From: Liriodendron chinense
Taxonomy: Eukaryota; Streptophyta; Magnoliopsida; Magnoliales; Magnoliaceae
DNA length: 64,000 nt
Assembly (NCBI GenBank): GCA_003013855.2
Contig: ML058337.1
Location: forward strand, 1,550,001 to 1,614,000
Direction of reading: 5' to 3'
In this document: positions 30,529 to 41,061 of the stretch, piece after piece
Layout: every line of letters begins with the position of its first letter
How positions within the stretch are numbered: position 1 is the stretch's first letter
Program-made: the position numbers and the translations under genes
The notes under the pieces: model-generated
Told to the model about the DNA's origin: nothing
The model's database searches: none
The model's input: the letters and a program-made list of their open reading frames with translations, nothing else

Positions 30529-33500
30529 GGATGCCTGTGGGACCTTTGGCTAACCGACTTTTATTTGAAAGTAGGCAAACATGATGATTGATGCAATGGA
30601 TGTTGATGCATATGAATGCGTATTTGATGATGGATGTATGGTTTGGCTCATTCTCTTCTCGTTCAATGATTTCGTTTTTGCAGGGGATATAGAGAACTTG
30701 AGCTTATTACTAGTAGGATTTTGCTTCTCTGAAGATTTTCCTTTTAATGCGGATGTTTGGTCAGCAGGTTGGTTAAGATCCTGACCTATGGTCAATCAGT
30801 TCCATCGTCCCAATATGCTGTTGCATTTTTGCTAGGAATGGATGAAGGAGGTTCTCTGAGTTGTGACCTCGAGATGCTCCTCTGAGGGAAATGAGTGTGA
30901 TTGGGATGGTGTTTAGTCGCCAGTTTTGGTCAAGATTATAATTTGTGGGCGATTGGATCTGTCATCCCAATAATATGAAGTGGATGAGTGGAGTTCGCGA
31001 CTCCTGAAGTGTTTGTTGGGGATAGTGACAAATTTTTGTGATTTTTGGAAATATTTAGTCAGAGTCTTTACCGTGAGTGGTCAGGATGGAGATCAGTTTT
31101 ATTGAAAATAAGGGAAATATTTTATGATTTTTGAGAGATGATTTTGCAATGTTTTTGGTATTTTGTTGGATTTTTTTGAAATACAAGGAAAGGTAATGGA
31201 ATTTCCATCCACTTCCAGCTTCTACTGCTGGTAAGGCACCCAATCCATTTTACGTCAGCGAGCAAGACGAATCAAACACAGTTAAGTGTCGTAGTTTTAC
31301 ATCTTTGGATGAGGGGATTTTGAGGATTTTTAGTCAATATACCCACAAAGTTGTCTATTCCTCATGTGCAATGCACATAGACCACGTATCGTCCGACGGA
31401 CTCCTTCGGCCACAAAATGAGCCACATCCTCACATTTCCCTTTATCAATTAAGTTTGGGGTCTTATGTTGCTCACAATTCTGTGAGGGTGTGCTTCACCT
31501 CCCAACTGTCTTAATCCCCTTCATGACTTTAGGAACAGGTAACATCCGTCAGATTCAACAGCGACTTCCAAATCAAGGTCGTCTATCACGGTGCGTTCAA
31601 CATGAATAGGATCGTGAGGTTCTGCTCACCTCGGCCCTTACCTGTTTAGAGAACTTTGGACACCTGTACGATCAAGTGTCAACCATGTTCAGAAATGTTG
31701 GGAAAGAAAGCCCTCGAGAAGTTAATCTTAGTGTAGTTTTAAGTCTTCGGACCGCTGGGGATAGATTTGTGCGGTTAAAATCGACGATGAAATTTTTTTT
31801 GTTTATTTTGAGAAAGTTTCAGACCTTGACTCGAATGGTCGAGACTGGTGCTGACTTTTATGGAAAGCTTAAAATCTTTTTGGTGTTTCTGAAATGATCC
31901 AGGTTATCAAACTCGACTCGAAGGGCTGAGATTGATGCCAGTTTTTCGTTGAAAGCAGAAAAGTTCCCCTGAGAAGTTAATCCCAGTGTAGTTTAAAGTC
32001 TTTGGACCGAAATATTTTTTAATGATTTTTTTCGAAATGTTCCAGGTTGTTAGATCTCAATTCGAGCGATCAGGATTAACACAAGCTTTTATTGGAAATC
32101 TCTCGGGATTGCGGTTCCGACGTAGTTTAAGGTCTTCAGACTAAACTCTGGGGGCAAGACTGGAATTTTTTTTTTTTTTTTTGTGATTTTGAAAAAAGTC
32201 CTAAGTCATCGGATCTTGAATTAGACGGTCAAGATTGATGTCGATTTTTATTAAAAATCTCTCGGGACCTTAATCCCGACGTAGTTTCGACCTTCGGACC
32301 CAAAATTTATTTGTACATGCGGATAAGACATTTTTTTATTTTTCTAGAAAGATCCGAACCATCGGATCTCGCTCTGAGCGATCAAGATCAATGACGATTT
32401 TTATTACAAAATCTCTCGGGATTCTTTTTATCCTGACGTAGTTTAAGGTCTTTGGACCATGGTTTTATACAGATGATAGTGTATTTTTTTATTTTTAGAA
32501 AAGTCTGGATCATGGGATTTCGTCATGAACGGTTGAGATCGATGCCGATTTTTATTAAAAATCTCTCGGGACCTTGATCCCGATGCAGTTTAAGGTCTTC
32601 GGACCCTAAAATTTTTTGGATTTTTTGAAGTATAAATATTTTTTACTTTTTTCCAGGAATGACCCGGATCTCATCTCATATGTTCGAGGTCGAGACCGAT
32701 TTTATTGAAAATGCATACTTACCTCGCTACATTTATCTTCTGGTGTGCTCTTGATTGACAAAGTGATCCTAATAGCCATGGCACACCGACTACCCATCTT
32801 TGCACCTTGTCTCATATCAGCGGGTGAGATTACTTTATGGTTGATGGAGCTTCAACACCTGTGAGCAGAGAAAGCACTTTAGCAAAATGATTGAAGTATT
32901 GGAGCAGGAGGAGAGATACTTACCTTTCGGGAGGAATGACCTAGAGAAAGAAGTTTGAAGGAGGCACTCCGCGAGTTGACTGGAGGATTGGATGATGTTT
33001 ATTTCGAAAGCCTTCTATGATTTTTTTTTCATATATATGGATTAGGAAAAAATAATTTTTTTTAATTTTAAGTACGTAAATCATACATGAAAAAATTTGT
33101 GCCAAGTGCTTGTCTGTCTGTGCGTGATTTAGACTTATGCATTTAAATGTAGGAATCAGAATATTTGACTCAACTAGATGTCATACTCTGCTTTCTAATC
33201 ATTTATTAAGTTTCCAAATCCCTTAAAGTAGTGTGTAATGGTATCCTTCCTCTAGAGTTTGGGCAGAGCTTAAATGAATTATCGATTCATGTCCACCATC
33301 CTTGCTTCCGTTGAATCTTCATGTCGCTCAAATCTTTCATGAACCTGCCTTTACTTTTTCTTTTCTTCATTTTTCTTTTCTTAGCCATTATTATCTGCAG
33401 CACCCTTTTGGATTTTCATCGCATCCGGCTTGCCCACCATTTTTTCCTGTGGCGCCCTTTCGGATTGTCATCACATCCCGGGTATTTGATCTTGCCTGCC

Positions 33501-34029
33501 CCTTGGCAGCTGTGCTGTTTTTATCCTTAGTTCCCTTTCGGGTTTTCACCAAGTCCGCTATTTGCCAACTGTTTTAACTCGGAGCGCCCTTTCAAGTTTT
33601 CACTCCGCCCTTTTTGTTTAGGCACATCTTTTTTTTATTAAAATTTTTTTTTTTGGATAAACGTGGCGAGCAGAGGTCAGGAATCCATCGTTGTCAGCCG
33701 ATGACAACCTTTCGGCCCTTATCTTAAGTTACAATGGTAGAGTTGTCGACCTTAGATACAGATCCTTCTGAGGTGGATGAATGGATGGATAGATGTGTTT
33801 CTTGGGTTATTTTTTTCTTTTTTTCTTGGGTTGCGCCCCTTGTATTGCCCCCCTATTTTTTTCTTTTACTTTGCTCTTTTCTTTTATTCTCTTCTTTTTT
33901 TCTTTTAAAAACTCTTTATTGGAAACACTTATTGGTGGACGGGAAGGTGATTCTCAGAGGTCTTAAGCCTTAACCTCTAGACTTCAGGTCTACTAATGTA
34001 ACTCTTGATAAGGTTGGATTAGCTTACTT
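30529..34029 (-). other. Decayed 3' non-coding part of a minus-strand Tat/Ogre-like element
   Basis: No coding frame is recognisable. The region is downstream (minus strand) of the integrase remnant at 34030-34617 and contains T-rich low complexity and the ~150-bp repeat at 31690-32720. I did not find the element's 3' LTR, so its extent is uncertain. Confidence 0.5.
31690..32720. repeat. About 150-bp tandem repeat, six decayed units
   Basis: A core like CTCTCGGGACCTTGATCC followed by 'gtagtttaaggtcttcggacc' recurs near 31710, 31972, 32098, 32262, 32413 and 32566. Spacing is ~125-260 bp and substitutions are extensive. Confidence 0.75.
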
Positions 34030-34617
34030 ATGAAAGCTTTTCACATTATTGGTGTTGATTAACTCAGGAAGATCCACCCCTCTCATGTTGGTGAGTCAGA
34101 AGGCGCCTCCCAGAAGAACTTCTCTGATCGTCGGGCCTTGCTCCTTGAGTCCGATAGATGTGGCGGTGCTTGCTATAAACCCACTATGACTTTTCTTTCC
34201 TCAGCTTCATTCTCCATCAGCACTAACATTCACAGGATTTTGACTCGACTCATCGGTTTGTCTTCCGATTTTAAGCTTCTCGAGGAACTCTTCCATCCTT
34301 AGATTTTTAAGGACGTCTCATTACCAATGTTGATAGCATGTGGGGACCTTATAAATTGATGATGTCATTCTTCATGAGCTTTTTTATGCAAGATTAAAAT
34401 GCTACCTCATTCCACTACGTGAAGTAATTGACTGTCATCAGTATGTGCCCATGACCACTAGATGTTGCCTAGTCGATCTTTCTGCTGATGCAGATACCTC
34501 ATATAGGGAATAGCTGGAGCATTGTCAAGTTGTAGAGTTTCGAAGAACACACATGAATCTGGTGTGCATGTTGCTGACATTTGAAGTACTTTCTGACATG
34601 TTGGGCAGCAATCTTGT
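34030..34617 (-). pseudogene. Tat/Ogre-like integrase remnant
   Basis: Read on the minus strand from 34617: KYFKCQQHAHQIHV (integrase zinc region), then the core start HILMTVNYFT near 34450, then many stops. Near 34080-34140 comes VREVLLGGAF and MRGVDLPELINTNNVK, the usual C-terminal end of Tat/Ogre integrases. The upstream part is missing at the CACTA boundary. It is non-functional. Confidence 0.7.
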
Positions 34618-34895
34618 CAGCTACGTGAAAAAGGCAAATTTGCGACGAATTTTGCGACGGACATTGACCGTCGCACAAATTGCTTGGTTTAACGACGGAC
34701 CTTATTCGTTGTATTTGAAAATATTCCGTCGCTTTTGCGAAATTAAGGGGATTTCGTCGCGGGATTTACCGACGGACATAGTTCGTCGCAAAATTATAAT
34801 GTCCAACGGACTTAGCCCGTCGCTATTTAACGACGAATATGGTCCGTCGCTAACTTCAGCCCGAAAAGATCCCCCCAAATAAGGTCCGTCGGAAA
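34618..34895. repeat. CACTA left terminal inverted repeat and subterminal array
   Basis: The terminus at 34618-34647 is followed by about ten alternating CGACGGAC and GTCCGTCGC copies. The array pairs with the one at 44219-44567 in inverse orientation. Confidence 0.8.
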
Positions 34896-36249
34896 ATAAA
34901 ATTTAAGAAAAATGAGATACTAAAAAAAAAAACTGATATTTTTTAAAAATTAAAAAATTTAATATTTAAAATAAGAGATTTAGTAATTTGAAAGAAAAGG
35001 TTAAGAGATTTTAAAAACAAAATTGAGAAATTTGAATAAAATTAATATGTTTGAAATTTCTTTTCAAATTTTCACAAAATTAAACATTTTTAAAAAGAAA
35101 ATTGTGAAGTTAAAAAAGAAATTTGTGATTTTCAAACAAAAAAAAGTTGAAAGGTTTCAAAATAAATTAACAATTTTTTAGTAAAATTGAGATTTAGAAA
35201 AATAATAAGATTCAAAAAATTGAGATTTTTTTTTAAAAAATGGCCATTTGAAAAAAGTTGAGAAGTTCGAATAAAATTGATAAGTTTGTAAAAAAATTGA
35301 AATTTTTATAAAGAAATTAAGATTTTGTATTTCGAAAAAATTAAGAAGTTTGATTAAAAAAATGATATTTTGAAAAGAAATAAAAGTTGAGATATTTGAT
35401 AAAAAAAAAAAAAGAGATTTTATCAGTTTTGAAAAAAAATGTTGGAAAAAAATTGTGGTTTAAATAAAAGCGAGAAATTTGAAATGAGTGGGCCAAATTT
35501 ATTGGTGGACATTTATTGGATAGTTGAAAATGAAAAATTACACTCATTCAGTTAACTGGTTATCAGATTAGTTTATGCATACATACATGTTCATTGGTGC
35601 AAAAAATGAAGGCCCTAAAATGATGTTAATTAATTGCAAGGAAAATTTATAATGATGAGATTGATCAAATTCTATGATCAAGTCATCCTAAACTTGATCT
35701 GAATGGTCAGATATGTTTAGAACGTGGTAATTATTATTGAAAACAAAATTAAGCCCGAATCATATCCGTCTAAAAGACTCTTTAAATGTGCACAATCAGT
35801 TTGTCTAGAGCTAGACAAATTTTGGACAATCTGATTGGTCCAAATTGAAAAGTAAATGACTTTAGATGTTTAGATTAAATTTCACTCAAATCTAACGGTT
35901 AGGTTACAAGATATGGCCCATCATATTGTTGATCAATTTTATCTATTTAGTATCTTCCTTGTCTTAAACTTGATCAGGACAAGTGACCAGTCAAATCAAA
36001 GTTATTGATGAATATAATAGAGTGAATGGATTAGATTTCCAAATTAGGCCAAATTTTTAGGTCAAAATTGCGTTGCAACTTGTTGACCTCGTGAAAACCT
36101 AATAAATGTATAGTCATTGGACCCCAAACTCTAATCTAGCCATTGAGAATTTGATCTTTCTAATATTTGCTATTGCATCTTAAAATGATATAAAAGAACA
36201 GATGGATGGATTAGATATACATAAAATACATCAACTTGGGCTCATATCG
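34896..36249. other. AT-rich interior of the CACTA-like element
   Basis: A-rich low-complexity sequence (34905-35500), then unrecognised AT-rich DNA. I see no gene. Confidence 0.6.
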
Positions 36250-36830
36250 CTAGGATAACGGATGCGGATTGGCTAGTGACCTTGCCACCAGTCAATGCCT
36301 AGTGATCTGTGCTTTGTGGGCCCCACCATGATGAATGTGTTTCATCCACTCTATCCATACATTTTCATAGATCGGCCCCACCATGATGAATGTGTTCATC
36401 CGCTATCCATATTTCATAGATCATTTATGGTATGAGCCCAAATTTGAGGTAGATCCAAATCTCAAGTGGACCACATCATAAGAAACAATTTTAATTGAAC
36501 ACCCACTATTAAAAACTTATTGGGGGCCACGGAAGTTTTGGAACAAGCTGATATTTGTTTTTTACCTACATCCAGGTCTGTATGACCTAATCAAGAGGTT
36601 GGATGTCAAATAATTAATATAGTGGGCCCTACAAGGTTTTTAATGGTGGACATTCAATCAATACTATTTTCTTGTGATGTGGTCCACCTGAGATTTAGAT
36701 TTGACTCATTTATTGGATCAAGCACTAAAATGATCTTCAGAAATGGCTAGACAGCGTGGATAAAACACATACGTCATGAAGGAGCCCACAAAGCACCGAC
36801 CAGTGGCCCCATAGCCAAGGGGTGCGAATT
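36250..36830. repeat. Foldback (MITE-like) repeat
   Basis: 'tgctttgtgggccccaccatg' near 36310 pairs in reverse with 'gaaggagcccacaaagcacc' near 36780. The arms continue inward (TAGATCCAAATCTCA... against ...TGAGATTTAGA) to a centre near 36570. Length is ~580 bp. No transposase. Confidence 0.75.
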
Positions 36831-37370
36831 AGGTGTTACCCCAGGAACAGCTTAGTGGGTGTTACCCTAACCGTGTGGGGCCCATCTTGTTGTAGTTTTT
36901 ATATATCAACACCGTCTATCTCTTTTTTCATATCATTTTAGGATGTGATCCAAAATCCTAAGAAGATCCAAATCTTAGGTGGACCATATCACTAGAAACA
37001 GTGATGTATAACCATTAAAAACGTTTTGTGGACCACATCACCATGGACCCCACCTAGAATCCCGCGGCAGGAAGTTACTCCAAAACACGTTTTATCCGTT
37101 TCGCAAACTCATTTATGATCCAAAAAAATAAGTAGATTCATATAAACATCACCGTGGACCCAGGGAGATTTCAACGGCAGTAATTTACCTACCCACCGTT
37201 TCCTTTAGTGAGGCCCACTTGAGTCTTAGATCCGGTTCATTTTTTATTTCATGTCCTAAAATGAGCTCCCAAAACGGATGGACGGGATGGATTTATAAAA
37301 ACACATCACTGTGGGCCCCACCGTGGTTCCCAGTGCAGGAAATTCTTTGCGCAAGGCTTTCGTAGGAAAT
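36831..37370. repeat. Second foldback-type repeat
   Basis: Another 'gtggggcccatc' ... 'gtgggccccaccgtgg' unit, with arms around 36880-36990 and 37200-37330 and an interior similar to the preceding repeat. Confidence 0.6.
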
Positions 37371-37671
37371 CCGCGCCCGTCCATGGCCAAGCTGCGTCCC
37401 CAAATTTAGAGAGGGAAGTGAAATCTCCTTTCCTAAAATCTAATTTGCACCCGTCCATGGCCAAGCCGCGTCCCCAAATTGAGAGAGGGAAATGAAATCC
37501 CCTTTCTCAAAACCTCTTTCGCTCACTCCCTCCCTCTTTCATTGCCTCTCTCTCTCCACCTCCATGCCTCCCTCCCTCTCTCTCTCTAAAAATCCACGCT
37601 GTCCACCGTCAACCTCCCTCCCTCCCTCCCTCCCTAGGCCATCTCTGCTTCAACTGGACGTGGCCATTGCA

Positions 37672-37715
<44 letters not shown>

Positions 37716-40054
37716 TTAAATGCTGAAACCCTAATCAGAGTTTTGAAATCCCTAATTAGGATTTTTTATTTGCAATCCTTAATTAGGGTTTTGCAATTGT
37801 GAATCTAATTGGGGAGGAAGAAAGTACTCTTGTTCTTGTTCCTGTTCTTGTTTTTCTCTCTTTAAGAATTTTCACACGCCCGTACCTAACACTTGTCCAT
37901 CTCTCCTCTGCAGAGTGAAATCATGTTTGCTGAAAACTGAGGTATGTATGGTTGATCTTGATTACCTGCTTGAATGCATGAGAAAGCTAAGGTTCTCTCT
38001 CCATCTTGGTGTTTTTAGGTACGTTTTTCTATCTCATCATCTCTGCCCTCCATTTTTCAATGGATCTCTACTTGTTTTTATCTTGATTTTTCTGTAATCA
38101 GATCCATTTTTCTCGATTTTCTAGAAATTATTTTTATCTGGTAGTTTATGGATTAGAAACAGTAGAAGATCCCCCAAAAATCCCCCTTTAGGGCTTTTTT
38201 TTATACGTTTTTATTCTTTATCCTGATGTTTTCCTTTTCCCGTGTAGGTATCTTTATAGTTCTTCAGTTGAACGATTGATTGAATTCATTCTGTAGCAAT
38301 TAGGTTCGTAGATGTCGATTTGGTTCTGAGTGTAGAATGGATTCATAGATTTTTTACATGATTTCCTTGTACTTTTAAGTTGATGCCTGGATTTTGTAAT
38401 TTTGGATAGAATTTCGGTGTGCCCTAACTACAGGTTCATATTTTTTGTGGGCTGAAAATTGAAGCAATCTCCATTCCTTAATGTTGATTTCGGGAGGGAA
38501 TTCATTTTCCGAGCTTTGAATTCTACAAAGATTGAGAAATTTAAAACATAAGAGGAAAAGCTGGATATGGAATCACAATGGAATATCAGAGAAATGAAAG
38601 GATGAATGTGTTCTCTGTTCTGCAATGTGCCACTACAACCTCCTTCCTGTTCTGCATTTCCTTTTGGAATAACAGAAAACATACAGAAAGATAGAGCATA
38701 CATAGAGAAAGAAGGAAGAAAATAGAAAAAAAAAACTACTTTCAGTAGGAATTTTAAGTTTTACTTGTACTAATGTAATTAGTCATTTCGAGAGTTGAAA
38801 GGCTGAATTTATGATGACAGACTCTCATAAGGTCCACCAAGGCTTTTAAATGTTTTAGGCATGATTTCACATGGTTTCAAATTGTGTGGCCCACCTGAGC
38901 TTTGGAATGGCCTGAAATTTGGTGTGACACATCATCCAAGTGGGGCACACATAATGGATCGGCTGGATGTCTGAACCACATCTCAATGGGCCCTATAAAC
39001 AATCAGGAGGGTTTCAATGGGTAGGCATCCATTCTGAACTTTTGTCTATAATGTGGCCCACCTAAGTCATGGATTGAGTCATTGACCAAAGGCACCACCA
39101 TGCTCAGCCACTCCAAAAGTCTCAAGAAGACTCTGGCAAGGAGCTCAAATCACCTCCTTCCTTTACATAGAAAAGTACTGAACAACAGAAATGTCTGCCT
39201 CTCTTGAGATTCATCAATGAAATGTGTTTTGTTACCTTAGCTCTATTATTCAAAGAGGTGCGAGAGAGATGAGAATGTTTTCAATAGAACTAGATCTAGG
39301 TGGATAGACTGGTGGTGTGGATTTGGGGTGGTGTGATTCTTGTATGCCTATGAAATATAAGTATTGAGGATAGGGCCTTCAGATTGTTTGTGAAAGTAGG
39401 ATTTATAGAGCTGATCCAAAGGGGGGGGGGGGGGGGTGACGAACTTGTTTACGGGCCTGATGGAAATCTAACGAGTCTTCTTGTCTTCATAACAAATATG
39501 TTGTGTCATGAGATTTTCAAAATATCATTAATTTTTTAAGGAAATTATTGCATATTTAATGAGATTAATATTTAAGTTTTAATTAATTCTTTTTTACCCA
39601 TCTTTTAAAATTATTTTTTATTAATAACAAATGTTTTTAAATATTTATTTTCAGTGATATATTCCAATAATATCACAAGAAAAACATCAAAAACTGAAAA
39701 TCTCCTGAGAGATTCCCATGCCCATAAATTGATGAGAAGAATATTTGTCACTATGGTCCATAGAATGTGTTGTACTAATGGACATGGGTAGCATTGATCT
39801 TGCACGCAAATTAACGAAACTAAAATTATAATTATCTTAAATTATTAATTAAAGAAACTATTAAGTTCCTCCCTTAGGAACTAGGATCATATGCAGTGTC
39901 CTTCTGTTTATCAACTGTTTGGGCTTGCAATTCAATTCACTTATGCATCTAAGTGAAGTCTTAGAAAACCAATTACATGACGCGAAGTGATTAACTTTTG
40001 ACAAATATTAAGCTGTGACACTGATTATTGTGTTGATTTCTTTTCTATTTTCAG
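37371..40054 (+). other. Leader-like CT-rich region and non-coding interior of the CACTA-like element
   Basis: A ~75-bp direct duplication begins 'cccgtccatggccaag' at about 37376 and 37450. CT-rich sequence (37500-37712, with a pure CT run at 37677-37711) resembles a plant 5' UTR. A possible short exon ends near 37938 (...CTGAG/gtatg). Further repeats of the 'gtggcccacctgag' type are at 38880-39070, and a 16-base G run is at 39421-39436. It may be the promoter and leader of a captured gene, but I cannot identify which. Confidence 0.45.
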
Positions 40055-40400
40055 TGAGGAGGATAAAAAATAGTTCATGGAAGCCATACAAGCCCAAACT
40101 GTTGATGTTGTTAAGCAGATGAAGGAGATCACTCTTGTTATGCAAACTCTAGAACAAGTCTTGGAGGCTGGGTGTCACTTAGCAGATCTTGAAGGTAATT
40201 TCAGTTGGAACTAGAGTGTTGCACTGCTCTCTGCTTTTCTTTTTTCATATCTTTATGGTGTTCAATCATTTACTTATTTTATTTTATTTTTTGATAGATA
40301 GCGTTCAATCTCTTGCTGACACATGGATCTATTATTTTGTAGATATGTTGGATGAGCTACAAGAGCATGTCGGAATCCATTAATATGGAAAATGGCAAGT
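40055..40400 (+). pseudogene. Fes1-like: Fes1/HspBP1-like (Hsp70 nucleotide-exchange factor) gene fragment
   Basis: Two exon remnants with splice-like borders. The first (40055-40194, acceptor 'tttcag', donor 'gtaatt') encodes FMEAIQAQTVDVVKQ, then MKEITLVMQT and EQVLEAG. The second (from 40343 after 'ttgtag') continues in phase with MLDELQEHV. This matches the N-terminal region of plant Fes1A, a cytosolic Hsp70 nucleotide-exchange factor (FMEAMQSQTVDVVKRM..., ...LLDELQEHVESID, from memory). The armadillo repeats that bind Hsp70 are absent. A TAG replaces the Trp codon before FMEA, and a 1-nt deletion follows EHV. It is a non-functional captured fragment. Confidence 0.85.
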
Positions 40401-41061
40401 TCGCAAGTTCTTTTTCTTTCTTTCCTCCTCTGTTTTGTGTCTTCTGTTTCATTTAGATATGTTTCTTTCTATCTCTCTTTATGTAGAATTGGGAATGGAA
40501 ATGTGTAATCTATATTGTAGTCTCTCTGCCCCTTTTTCTGGCAAGTGTCATGTACTTTGTGCCTGCACCAAGAAAACTATTCTGTCCAAATTCTGCAAGA
40601 TCGCAGCTCTTACCTCAATGCAGCATGGCTATGAAGAATGTCAATTTTCAGATGCTGAATGCTGTTATTCACAAACCAAGGTATTTCTCACGAGTGTTAT
40701 CCACAAACCTAATCAATCACCAATGATGAAAAATAAATGCACCCTAATTTCTCAAAAAACAATGTTCAGAACCTTTCAGGAAAAAAAAAAGAAAAAAAGA
40801 ACCCAGTGCCTGTTTGACCTAGCATTATCCGTCTGATTGCAGCCATGTGCTCACAACTCATTGGTTTTTTTTCAATCAGGACTAGCGTGTGAAAGTTTTA
40901 ATGTACTCTGTTATTGCTTTGATGTTCCTTTTTTCTTCTGTTATGCCTCTCTATAATTCATGTTTTTCTTTTGTCTCCGCTGTTCAATAGAAAATATCTT
41001 GCTACTATTACTAGGGAGTATTTCTGCATTTATAGGACTGCTCACTAAGTTATTTATGCAG

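Noticed and set aside
33302..33577. 91-codon frame on the + strand in unassigned sequence
   Set aside because: Phe/Pro-rich T-tract translation without a domain. The surrounding element runs on the other strand.
37492..37719. Ser/Leu-rich open frame over CT repeats
   Set aside because: Low-complexity CT microsatellite translation. More like a 5' UTR.
40435..40836. 133-codon frame between the Fes1 and exportin fragments
   Set aside because: It crosses intron-like T-rich sequence and resembles neither protein nor any domain I know.
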